A DNA stretch of 9,153 bases from Bacillota bacterium (lineage in GTDB: Bacteria > Bacillota > Clostridia > Peptostreptococcales > Anaerovoracaceae): assembly GCA_022706625.1 (NCBI GenBank), contig JAKJCD010000073.1:1-9153 (forward strand), in the 5' to 3' direction. The notes beneath the pieces are model-generated. The model saw nothing but the letters and a program-made list of their open reading frames with translations. It was not told the DNA's origin and ran no database searches. A program made the translations under genes and the position numbers. How positions within the stretch are numbered: the first letter of the stretch is position 1; each line of letters starts with the position of its first letter. Positions 1 through 5,251 of the stretch are shown here, piece by piece.

Positions 1-201
1 TCAAATGAGAGCGAGGGAGCGTATCCGGATATACGTGACTGAGCAAGAATGCAGATGCAGCATAGCTATACGGAATTCAAACAATATGAAATGCGCAGGG
101 AAAATTTTGGATAGCGTAGATGCATCAAATGAGAGCGATGGAGCGTATCCGGATATACGTGACTGAGCAAGAATGCAGATGCAGCATAGCTATACGGAAT
201 T
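1..201. repeat. Two 77-bp direct repeats upstream of tRNA-Cys
   Basis: Bases 1-77 and 125-201 are identical except at one position (G at 15, T at 139). The copies are separated by 47 bp of unrelated sequence, giving a 124-bp period. Each copy contains the perfect palindrome TATCCGGATA, extended imperfectly to GCGTATCCGGATATACG, and the smaller palindrome ATAGCTAT near its right end. The second copy ends 13 bp before the tRNA gene. The first copy touches the window edge, so the element may be longer or have more copies to the left. No reading frame stands out. It looks like a dispersed or tandem intergenic repeat associated with a tRNA locus; its function is unknown. Confidence 0.85.
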
Positions 202-214
202 TTAACAAGCATAA

Positions 215-288
<74 letters not shown>

Positions 289-293
289 AAAAC

Positions 294-326
294 AAAACCT
301 TGTAATATCAACATTACAGGGTTTTT
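294..326 (+). terminator. Intrinsic terminator after tRNA-Cys
   Basis: AAAACCTTGTAAT (294-306) pairs with ATTACAGGGTTTT (313-325), forming a 13-bp stem with one G-T wobble and a 6-nt loop. It ends in a run of five T. It starts five bases after the tRNA CCA. The A-run on the left could make it bidirectional. Confidence 0.85.
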
Positions 327-329
327 AAT

Positions 330-547
330 TTAATCGGGTCCTGCCATTACAGCTGCGCTCCCATCAGGAGACAAAGCATGGTCTTCGTTGTGGAGCATCC
401 AGCATTTTTTTTTAGACTGTCGGCAACTCACTGGGAGCCGTCTAACATCCGACTGATGTCATCGGATACATAAACATACGGAACACCGCAACAGAAATGT
501 GCCAAGATTAGGGCATCAAACCAAACAAGAAAAATGTATTGTTTCGT
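330..547 (-). pseudogene. Possible frameshifted coding remnant
   Basis: No intact gene lies in 327-672, but two minus-strand frames read like protein. One, entered near 547 with no usual start codon, runs to a TGA at 428-430 and includes HFCCGVPYVYVSDDISRML. The other overlaps it in a different frame, includes WMLHNEDHALSPDGSAAVM and ends at a TAA at 330-332. A single frameshift near 430-455 would join them into about 70 residues. A run of nine A (minus strand, near 405-413) lies just downstream in the second frame. I do not recognise the family. Chance open frames are a real alternative, hence the low confidence. Confidence 0.2.
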
Positions 548-586
548 TTAAATGCGGAATAATAGTATCAAAATTGGAGTGCTATT

Positions 587-631
587 ATGGGCACATTAAA
601 AAAAAATATGGAAATAAACGGGAATGATTAA
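587..631 (+). CDS. Possible 14-codon leader peptide
   Basis: An ATG at 587 opens the reading frame MGTLKKNMEINGND, which ends at TAA 629-631. GGAG (576-579) sits 7 bases upstream of the ATG, a better ribosome binding site than that of the next gene. The frame ends 41 bases before the tocopherol-cyclase-like start. It resembles no amino-acid-biosynthesis leader. It could be a translated small ORF, the surviving 5' end of a lost gene, or chance. A weak promoter-like TTGTTT...TAATAG (539-544 and 560-565, 15-bp spacing) lies upstream. Confidence 0.25.
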   Translation: MGTLKKNMEINGND

Positions 632-649
632 AAAAGATACTATCCGCAG

Positions 650-686
650 GAAACCACAAGGTAAATAAATTCATGAAACCACAAGG
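650..686 (+). repeat. 12-bp direct repeat across the start codon
   Basis: GAAACCACAAGG occurs at 650-661 and again at 675-686, 25 bp apart. The second copy codes for residues 2-5 of the tocopherol-cyclase-like protein and the first supplies its only nearby AAGG. A small duplication or chance could explain it. Confidence 0.5.
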
Positions 687-1593
687 AAACAGAAAAGCAG
701 GCAGGAGAAAGTCTTTTTTTGAAGGCTGGTACTTCAAACACCAGAATGAGGAAGAAACTATTGCGTTCATCCCCGGAGTCCAAACGGACGAAGAGGGAAA
801 TTCATCGGCGTTCATTCAGGTAATAACCGAAAACGCAGCATTCAGCACAAAATATCCCCTTAAAGAGTTTAAAGCTTATAAAGATGAGCTTTGGATTGGA
901 GTGGGAAGGAATGAGTTTTCTGACAAAGGAGTTATTATAGATCTGAAAGGAGAGAAGTATTCCTGCGCAGGCGAGTTGGTTTACGGGCCGTTGACTCCGT
1001 TGGGTCATAATTGCATGGGTCCGTTTCGTTTCATCCCTTTCCTTGAGTGTAGTCATGAGGTAATAAGCATGGGACATGGTGTCGCCGGTGAATTGCATTT
1101 CCGGGATAATGAACATGGGGGCAGGATTATAACTTTCGGCAAGGGCAGCACCGGTTATATAGAGAAAGATAAGGGCCGATCTTTTCCCCATCGATATGCG
1201 TGGGTACAATGCAACCGTTTTCAGGATGGTGATCTGCAGGTTATGGCTTCTGCAGCAACGATCCCGATCCTGGGGAAGGTCATAATAGGTTGCACCTGTG
1301 CGATAAATTATCAAGATCAGTGTTTCCCGCTGGCAACTTTTCTGGGAGCAAAGGTCACCTGCATGAGTGAAAAAAGGTTGGAAATTGTCCAGGCAAAGAG
1401 GAGTTTGATAGTTGAAGCTATCGATGATAACAGTAAACCTCTGTTTGCTCCCGAAAGAGGGCGTATGAGCCGTATCATACAAGAATGCCCAAGCTGCAAG
1501 GCAAGATTCCGCTTTTATGATCAAGGCCGGATACTGTTTGATTATTCAAGCGATCAGGCAAGCTTCGAATACTCGGAATTTAATTCAAAATAA
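673..1593 (+). CDS. Tocopherol cyclase-like protein
   Basis: This 306-residue protein matches the tocopherol-cyclase-like family by its motifs: FFEGWYFKHQ (15-24), AFIPGV (31-36), MGPF (115-118), CSHEVISMGH (126-135), YIEKDKGRSFPHRYAWVQ (162-179) and ASFEY (296-300). In plants and cyanobacteria, family members close the chromanol ring of vitamin E precursors. Clostridia are not known to make tocopherol, so the substrate is unknown, probably a lipid or prenyl-type molecule. No signal peptide or clear membrane segment is seen. A CPSC pair (272-275) near the C-terminus is notable. The start follows AAGG at 658-661, a weak, distant site. Upstream in frame there is a stop at 625-627 and no better start. 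It appears monocistronic. Confidence 0.82.
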   Translation: MKPQGNRKAGRRKSFFEGWYFKHQNEEETIAFIPGVQTDEEGNSSAFIQVITENAAFSTKYPLKEFKAYKDELWIGVGRNEFSDKGVIIDLKGEKYSCAGELVYGPLTPLGHNCMGPFRFIPFLECSHEVISMGHGVAGELHFRDNEHGGRIITFGKGSTGYIEKDKGRSFPHRYAWVQCNRFQDGDLQVMASAATIPILGKVIIGCTCAINYQDQCFPLATFLGAKVTCMSEKRLEIVQAKRSLIVEAIDDNSKPLFAPERGRMSRIIQECPSCKARFRFYDQGRILFDYSSDQASFEYSEFNSK

Positions 1594-1698
1594 ACTGTCG
1601 CCACAGCTTCTGTAAAGATTTCCGAAGACTCTAAATCAAATCCCCGTCCAGTTATTGGGATGCCGGTAATGGGGAACACGGAGAGGATCAGCTTTATA
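1594..1698. other. Intergenic stretch, no gene
   Basis: I see no gene and no convincing terminator after the tocopherol-cyclase-like gene. TCCCC (1641-1645) and GGGGA (1671-1675) could form a short 5-bp stem around a 25-nt loop, with no T-run after it. Confidence 0.4.
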
Positions 1699-1730
1699 TA
1701 TTAATTCGTTAATCTATGTTAGAATTAATA
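1699..1730 (+). promoter_or_regulatory. Extended -10 promoter inside an inverted repeat
   Basis: TGTTAGAAT (1717-1725) is a good extended -10 element (TGn plus TAGAAT); no clear -35 is present, which fits that class. It overlaps a perfect 9-bp inverted repeat, TATTAATTC (1699-1707) and GAATTAATA (1722-1730), separated by 14 bp. The arrangement resembles an operator over a promoter for the tRNA-binding-domain gene about 72 bp downstream. In such AT-rich sequence the palindrome could be coincidental. Confidence 0.4.
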
Positions 1731-1785
1731 ATGGCCAGAAATCATACATTTAATGGTTTGATAAGAGCTAATAATTGTCTTTGGT

Positions 1786-1793
1786 AAAGGAGG
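1786..1793 (+). promoter_or_regulatory. Ribosome binding site fixing the 1802 start
   Basis: AAAGGAGG lies 8 bases before the ATG at 1802. It would sit inside the coding region if the in-frame TTG at 1775 were used, so 1802 is the start. Confidence 0.9.
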
Positions 1794-1801
1794 TAAGCGC
1801 T

Positions 1802-2152
1802 ATGACTGCTTCGGTCAAACCTGATATTTCTTTGGATATACTTGATAAACCCGATATAAGAGTGGGGACAATAAAATCAGTTGAAGATGTTGCAAAGTCG
1901 GATAAGCTGGTTAAGCTTACAGTTGATTTCGGGGATTTTATAAGAACCATACTGGTAGGGATGAAGGGCGAAAGGGATGACCTGAAAGAAATTGAAGGCC
2001 GCCAGGCATTATTTGTTGTAAACTTAGCTCCGAAGAAGATGGCAGGAGAAATCTCCGAAGGAATGCTATTCGATATAGGATATGCAGACGGTATTATTCC
2101 TGTTTTGGCACAGCCGGAAAATACTGTACCAAATGGTACAAGGGCCGGTTAA
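1802..2152 (+). CDS. CsaA-like tRNA-binding-domain protein
   Basis: This 116-residue protein is a single tRNA-binding OB-fold domain, as in CsaA and at the C-terminus of methionyl-tRNA synthetase. Family landmarks are KPDIRVGTI (16-24), KLVKLTVDFG (35-44), FVVNLAPKKMAGEISEGML (71-89) and the terminal TVPNGTRAG (108-116), which closely resembles the VPNGTKIG end of Bacillus CsaA. Such proteins bind tRNA-like RNA; CsaA of Bacillus has also been described as a chaperone linked to protein export. Length fits a free-standing domain, and no synthetase gene is adjacent. It converges on coaX with a 12-bp gap. Whether it acts on tRNA or as a chaperone cannot be told here. Confidence 0.87.
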   Translation: MTASVKPDISLDILDKPDIRVGTIKSVEDVAKSDKLVKLTVDFGDFIRTILVGMKGERDDLKEIEGRQALFVVNLAPKKMAGEISEGMLFDIGYADGIIPVLAQPENTVPNGTRAG

Positions 2153-2161
2153 TACTAACCG
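2146..2161. other. Small hairpin between convergent genes
   Basis: CGGTTA (2146-2151) pairs perfectly with TAACCG (2156-2161) around ATAC, spanning the stop codon of the CsaA-like gene and ending 3 bases before the coaX stop. Neither strand has a T-run after it, so at most it is a weak bidirectional end signal. Confidence 0.35.
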
Positions 2162-2164
2162 ATA

Positions 2165-2935
2165 TCAAGTGTCCTTATTCCTTTCGTAAAGGATTTTAAG
2201 CCCCCAGAGCATTAAGTTCTTGTCAAAGATGAGCTTACGCTTACAATAAGGAACAACATCACTAATCAGGCCGCCTGTGGCTATGACTGTAGGCGTCTTT
2301 CCGAGATCTTCCGCTACCCGGTCAATCAGGCCGTCCAGCATTCCGGCATGTCCATAAATAGCTCCGGCTTTCAAAGAGTTGATGGTGTTCTTTCCTATAA
2401 GCTTTTCCGGGGCATCCAGGCTGATTCGCGGCAACTGGGAAGTTCGGGCTGCCAGAGCATCAACACCAAGACGCAGTCCGGGCATGATCATGCCTCCGAT
2501 GTAGGTGCCATGTTCATCAATAACAGAAAGAGTGGTTGCAGTGCCCATATCGAAAACTACTATAGGTTTCGGGTACTTGTCTATGGCCGCAACAGCATTC
2601 ACCACCAGATCAGCGCCGAGAGCGCTGGGATTGTCCATCTCAATTTTCAGACCAATATCAAGAGCCAGCGAAACGATTAAGGCAGTTTTGCCGGTGACCA
2701 TTTTGACAGCCAATTGAAGCACCTGCTTCAAATCCGGTACAACAGAAGATATTATACCGCCTTCAACGAGCGAAGGGGAAATTCCATGAATCTGAAACAG
2801 GTTCATGAGCATAATAGTATATTCATCTTCAGTTTTTGTCCTGTCTGTACTGAAACGAGCGCTAAAAAGAATATCGTCCTTTTCTAAGCATCCAATAACG
2901 ATATTGGTGTTTCCAATGTCTATCGCTATAATCAT
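2165..2935 (-). CDS. coaX: Type III pantothenate kinase
   Basis: This 256-residue enzyme phosphorylates pantothenate with ATP, the first committed step of coenzyme A synthesis, in the cytosol. It has the CoaX signatures: DIGNTN phosphate loop (6-11), SSVVPDL (63-69), GADL (107-110), DMGTATT (129-135), GGMIMPG (147-153) and ATGGL (219-223). Many members have Arg where this one has Leu in GAD(R/L). I recall Leu in other clostridial homologues, so this is probably a clade feature. Length is typical. AAAAGGAG on the minus strand (forward 2947-2954) lies 11 bases before the ATG. It has its own promoter and is divergent from the macro-domain gene. Confidence 0.96.
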   Translation of the reverse strand: MIIAIDIGNTNIVIGCLEKDDILFSARFSTDRTKTEDEYTIMLMNLFQIHGISPSLVEGGIISSVVPDLKQVLQLAVKMVTGKTALIVSLALDIGLKIEMDNPSALGADLVVNAVAAIDKYPKPIVVFDMGTATTLSVIDEHGTYIGGMIMPGLRLGVDALAARTSQLPRISLDAPEKLIGKNTINSLKAGAIYGHAGMLDGLIDRVAEDLGKTPTVIATGGLISDVVPYCKRKLIFDKNLMLWGLKILYERNKDT

Positions 2936-2978
2936 AAGCTTGTATTCTCCTTTTGTTCCTACTTATTCTATTCGCTTA

Positions 2979-3006
2979 ATTATAAACAATCGCAGTAAAA
3001 TTGCAA
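2979..3006 (-). promoter_or_regulatory. coaX promoter
   Basis: On the minus strand, TTGCAA (3001-3006) and a perfect TATAAT (2979-2984) are separated by 16 bp, a sound sigma-A-type promoter about 44 bp before the coaX start. Confidence 0.7.
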
Positions 3007-3030
3007 ATGATATCTGCAAAATATTAATCA

Positions 3031-3059
3031 TTTACCGATTTCCAGGATTTTGATATAAT
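3031..3059 (+). promoter_or_regulatory. Promoter of the macro-domain gene
   Basis: TTTACC (3031-3036) and TATAAT (3054-3059) are 17 bp apart, and TG at 3051-3052 makes the -10 extended. Transcription would start near 3066, leaving a leader of about 124 bases. It points away from the coaX promoter. Confidence 0.75.
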
Positions 3060-3095
3060 TAATCTGAAATCTATTTATTTAATCAATGACAAACA

Positions 3096-3116
3096 ATCGC
3101 TGGATAAGACAGCGAT
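3096..3116 (+). promoter_or_regulatory. Leader hairpin of the macro-domain mRNA
   Basis: ATCGCTG (3096-3102) pairs perfectly with CAGCGAT (3110-3116) around a 7-nt loop inside the predicted 5' leader. No T-run follows, so it is not a plain terminator. Its left arm overlaps AAACAATCGC, a 10-mer also present at 2984-2993 in the coaX promoter spacer, which hints at a shared operator. Confidence 0.4.
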
Positions 3117-3189
3117 CTTCAAGAGATTTCGCAAATAGAACAGACCGTAACTAAGTCAATTTTGTAAATACGGAACAGGAGGAACTCAA

Positions 3190-4149
3190 ATGCCATTTAT
3201 AATAATCAGAAACGATATAACGAAAATGCCTGCGGATGCGATTGTAAATGCCGCCAACACCGCTCTTAAGATGGGCGGAGGGGTGTGCGGAGCTATATTT
3301 AAGGCTGCAGGGGCATCCGAACTTGAATCCGCTTGTAATAAACTGGCTCCGATAAAGACCGGCGAAGCGGTCATAACGCCGGGTTTCAAACTGCCGGTGA
3401 AATACGTGATCCACACTGCGGGACCCGTTTACAACGGCGGCAACTACGGTGAAGAGGAACTGCTTCGTTCGTGCTACTTGAATTCTTTGGAGCTGGCGCT
3501 GGAGAACGGTTGTGAGAGCATAGTGTTTCCGTTGATATCAAGTGGAATCTACGGCTATCCAAAAGCCGAAGCGCTTCGCGTTGCGACTGCAGCGATCAGG
3601 GAGTTCCTTGCTGACCATGACCTGTATGTGACGCTGGTGGTATTCGACAAGGCGGCGTTCTCCGCAAGTGAAAAACTTATGAGTGAAATCGAAGCTTTCA
3701 TCGGCGAAAACTATATTGGCGAACACGATGATTCACGCCGCTTTAATCATCTTCTGAAGGTCAAGGAAAATGCCTTGATAATGAGCAGGGATGCCGAGCC
3801 TGGCAGCCTGGACGAACCTTTCTCGCAAATATTATTACAGCTGATAGATGCCAAAGGAAGGACAGATGTGGAAATCTATAAGCTGGCCAATATCAATCGC
3901 AAACTCTTTTCAAAAATACGAAGCAATAAAGATTATATGCCAAGTAAGCGCACTGTTATTGCCTTTGCCGTTGCCTTGAAACTGACCCTCAGTGAAACTG
4001 ATGACCTATTGGAGCGGGTCGGTTATGCTCTTTCCCGCAGCCAAAAATCAGATGTGATAATAGAATACTTTATCGCAAGGGGAATATACGATATTTTTAA
4101 GATAAACGAGGTGTTGTTCAGCTACGACCTGCCTTTGTTGGGCGGATGA
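3190..4149 (+). CDS. Macro domain protein with helical C-terminal region
   Basis: The 319-residue protein begins with a macro domain (about 1-172), a fold that binds ADP-ribose and often removes it or its acetyl ester. Seen are NAANTALKMGGGVCGAIF (20-37), TPGFKLPVKYVIHTAGPVY (63-81) and the phosphate-binding loop FPLISSGIYGYPKAEA (113-128). The position that is Asp in the GGVDG motif of MacroD/YmdB hydrolases is Cys33, so catalysis may differ or be lost. Residues about 205-315 form a separate helical region (IYKLANINRKLFSKIR, 229-244; TVIAFAVALKL, 255-265) that reads like an HTH or lambda-repressor-type domain. AGGAGG (3177-3182) is 7 bases before the ATG. It stands alone under its own promoter. 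Target and partner are unknown. Confidence 0.88.
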   Translation: MPFIIIRNDITKMPADAIVNAANTALKMGGGVCGAIFKAAGASELESACNKLAPIKTGEAVITPGFKLPVKYVIHTAGPVYNGGNYGEEELLRSCYLNSLELALENGCESIVFPLISSGIYGYPKAEALRVATAAIREFLADHDLYVTLVVFDKAAFSASEKLMSEIEAFIGENYIGEHDDSRRFNHLLKVKENALIMSRDAEPGSLDEPFSQILLQLIDAKGRTDVEIYKLANINRKLFSKIRSNKDYMPSKRTVIAFAVALKLTLSETDDLLERVGYALSRSQKSDVIIEYFIARGIYDIFKINEVLFSYDLPLLGG

Positions 4150-4182
4150 CCATTTGTCACATCAGAAGCGACTGTTCCCATT

Positions 4183-4220
4183 TTAAGGGATGTTATCCTT
4201 AAGTAAAATAAAACTTAAGG
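4183..4220 (+). other. Mutually exclusive TTAAGG hairpins
   Basis: Three segments compete. TTAAGG (4183-4188) can pair with CCTTAA (4197-4202), or CCTTAAGT (4197-4204) can pair with ACTTAAGG (4213-4220), an 8-bp perfect stem with an AAAATAAA loop. Only one can form at a time. They lie just after the macro-domain stop and just before the hairpin array. Confidence 0.4.
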
Positions 4221-4235
4221 GGATCGGAGAAGGAG

Positions 4236-4279
4236 AAGGCAACGGGAAACGGCTTTTTTCCGAATTTCCGTTGCCTTTT
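4236..4279 (+). terminator. Likely terminator of the macro-domain gene
   Basis: The first array hairpin (10-bp outer stem, plus inner pairs) is followed by TTTT at 4276-4279 and is the first terminator-like structure after the macro-domain stop at 4149. The remaining three hairpins would back it up. Confidence 0.5.
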
Positions 4280-4474
4280 ATGGTTTTTACTGCTCGTTTT
4301 GACTCTAAAAGCAACGGATTTTTAAGAATTCTACGATTCACGTTGCCTTTTCAACGAAAAAGGCAACGGAATACAGCCTTTTCTCTAAATTCCGTTGCCT
4401 TTTTAGGTTTTAACATCCATTTTGTAAGCCAAAAGCAACGAAAATAGGTCGAAATGAAAAATTCCGTTGCTTTT
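4236..4474. repeat. Array of four GCAACG/CGTTGC hairpins
   Basis: Four hairpins share a GCAACG(G) left arm and (C)CGTTGC right arm. H1 is AAGGCAACGG 4236-4245 with 4268-4277, plus inner AAA/TTT and CGG/CCG pairs. H2 is 4307-4316 with 4341-4351, with one bulge. H3 is a perfect 16-bp stem, 4357-4372 with 4389-4404. H4 is a perfect 10-bp stem, 4431-4440 with 4465-4474. H1+H2 and H3+H4 align along their length with similar spacers, so the array is a diverged tandem duplication of about 124 bp. Each stem is bordered by A-runs on the left and T-runs on the right, giving terminator-like ends on both strands. An 85-codon frame passing through it (4190-4447) looks spurious. Confidence 0.85.
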
Positions 4475-4484
4475 CACCATATAC

Positions 4485-4490
4485 TATAAT
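4485..4490 (+). promoter_or_regulatory. Perfect -10 box after the hairpin array
   Basis: TATAAT lies directly after H4. The best -35 at 17 bp is the poor TTCCGT (4462-4467), inside the H4 right arm. Transcription would begin near 4497, inside the next hairpin. It could feed the rimP operon or a short leader or small RNA. Confidence 0.35.
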
Positions 4491-4491
4491 G

Positions 4492-4533
4492 GGGGTGGCA
4501 AACAAAGCATCCCCTTGCCACCCCATTGCCACC
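4492..4533 (+). other. GC-rich hairpin with two possible 3' arms
   Basis: GGGGTGGCAA (4492-4501) pairs perfectly with TTGCCACCCC (4515-4524), with a 13-nt loop. A second TTGCCACC follows at 4526-4533 and could pair with GGTGGCAA instead. No T-run follows either arm, so it is not a standard terminator. Confidence 0.5.
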
Positions 4534-4606
4534 GGGACAAATAGCCAATGCCATTCAGTTTAAAGGCTTCTGTTTATACCGGGAGAGGGGAAAATAATAA
4601 TATCGC
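4534..4606 (+). other. Intergenic stretch before the rimP promoter
   Basis: No gene is visible. The 7-mer ACCGGGA occurs at 4531-4537 and 4578-4584. Otherwise I see nothing supportable. Confidence 0.3.
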
Positions 4607-4633
4607 TTGCAACTTTCGGGGGGGTGTGATAAT
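4607..4633 (+). promoter_or_regulatory. Candidate promoter of the rimP-nusA-infB operon
   Basis: TTGCAA (4607-4612) is followed by GATAAT (4628-4633) preceded by TG. The 15-bp spacing is short, though the shifted TAATAT (4630-4635) gives 17 bp. Transcription would start near 4640, giving a leader of about 100 bases that includes the terminator-like hairpin. Confidence 0.5.
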
Positions 4634-4677
4634 ATTTATTTTGCGGTGATTACTATCGTTATTTATTGGCAGTAGCA

Positions 4678-4707
4678 AAGAGTGGGCATTCCCACTCTTC
4701 ATTTTTT
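4678..4707 (+). terminator. Leader terminator/attenuator before rimP
   Basis: AAGAGTGGG (4678-4686) and CCCACTCTT (4691-4699) form a perfect 9-bp stem with loop CATT, followed after two bases by six T (4702-4707). It lies between the candidate promoter and rimP, so it would act inside the operon leader. NusA-dependent termination in the leader of the nusA operon is established in Bacillus subtilis as autoregulation; that this hairpin does the same is inference. Confidence 0.65.
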
Positions 4708-4745
4708 CAAAGTAAACTATATTGAAGGGAATGTCGGCGAAGAGC

Positions 4746-5234
4746 ATGGCGAAGAAAAAAGTCGTGGATTTGGTAACGGAAACCCTGGAACCTTTTCTGG
4801 GAAAGGAAGGCTACTGTCTGTACAATACTGAATTCATCAAGGAAGGCAAGGATTGGTTCCTGAGGGTTTTCATAGAAAAGGCGCCGGAAAGGCCCGGTGA
4901 ATGGCCCGGTGATGTAAACACAGATGATTGCGAAAAGGTCAGCCGATTTTTAAGTGAAGAACTGGATCGCCTTGATCCAGTCGAAAAAAATTATTATTTG
5001 GAAGTCTCTTCACCAGGCATGGACAGACCTTTGTTCAAGGAGGAGCACTTTGAGCGTTATAAGGGGCGGTCGGTAGACGTTAGGCTTTTCGAAAGCATCG
5101 GGGGAAAAAAAAGCTTTACGGGAAAGCTTTCCGAAGTTTCGGACAGAAGCATTCGACTTGAGGATGAAAAAAGGGAAGTCATAGAACTGCCCCGTGAAAA
5201 AATCTCAAAAATAAATCTTACCATAGTCTTTTAA
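4746..5234 (+). CDS. rimP: Ribosome maturation factor RimP
   Basis: The 162-residue product (from 4746) is RimP, which binds the free 30S subunit and helps its late assembly. Landmarks are EGKDWFLRVFIEK (33-45), DDCEKVSRFLSEELD (60-74) and the signature YYLEVSSPGMDRPL (83-96), followed by the C-terminal SH3-like domain. A short Pro-rich insertion (APERPGEWPG, 46-55) makes it slightly longer than many relatives. The start is uncertain: TTG 4722 and ATG 4731 are in frame, but AAGGGA (4725-4730) is too close to 4731 and rather far (15 bases) from 4746. MAKKKV at 4746 looks most like family N-termini. It is the first gene of the operon, and its stop overlaps the nusA ribosome binding site. Confidence 0.93.
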   Translation: MAKKKVVDLVTETLEPFLGKEGYCLYNTEFIKEGKDWFLRVFIEKAPERPGEWPGDVNTDDCEKVSRFLSEELDRLDPVEKNYYLEVSSPGMDRPLFKEEHFERYKGRSVDVRLFESIGGKKSFTGKLSEVSDRSIRLEDEKREVIELPREKISKINLTIVF

Positions 5235-5251
5235 GGAGGAACCGGTTCACA

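Noticed and set aside
107..110. CoaX residues GADL (Leu for the more common Arg) as a sign of an inactive enzyme
   Set aside because: All other CoaX motifs are intact and Leu at this position appears, from memory, in other clostridial homologues. Positions given here are residue numbers of the protein encoded at 2165-2935.
802..1524. A 240-codon frame antisense to the tocopherol-cyclase-like gene
   Set aside because: The plus-strand protein has clear family motifs; the antisense product matches nothing I know.
1775..1801. TTG at 1775 as the start of the CsaA-like protein
   Set aside because: The only good ribosome binding site (1786-1793) lies downstream of it and correctly serves the ATG at 1802.
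3066..3189. A riboswitch or T-box in the macro-domain leader
   Set aside because: Only one small hairpin is present; no T-box TGGNACCGCG sequence or known aptamer core is seen.
4190..4447. An 85-codon frame through the hairpin array
   Set aside because: It is made almost wholly of translated palindromes, lacks a convincing ribosome binding site and looks like a by-product of the repeats.
4236..4474. The hairpin array as integron attC sites or a CRISPR array
   Set aside because: The arms lack the GTTRRRY/RYYYAAC attC ends, no integrase is near, and repeats are inverted rather than direct with even spacers.
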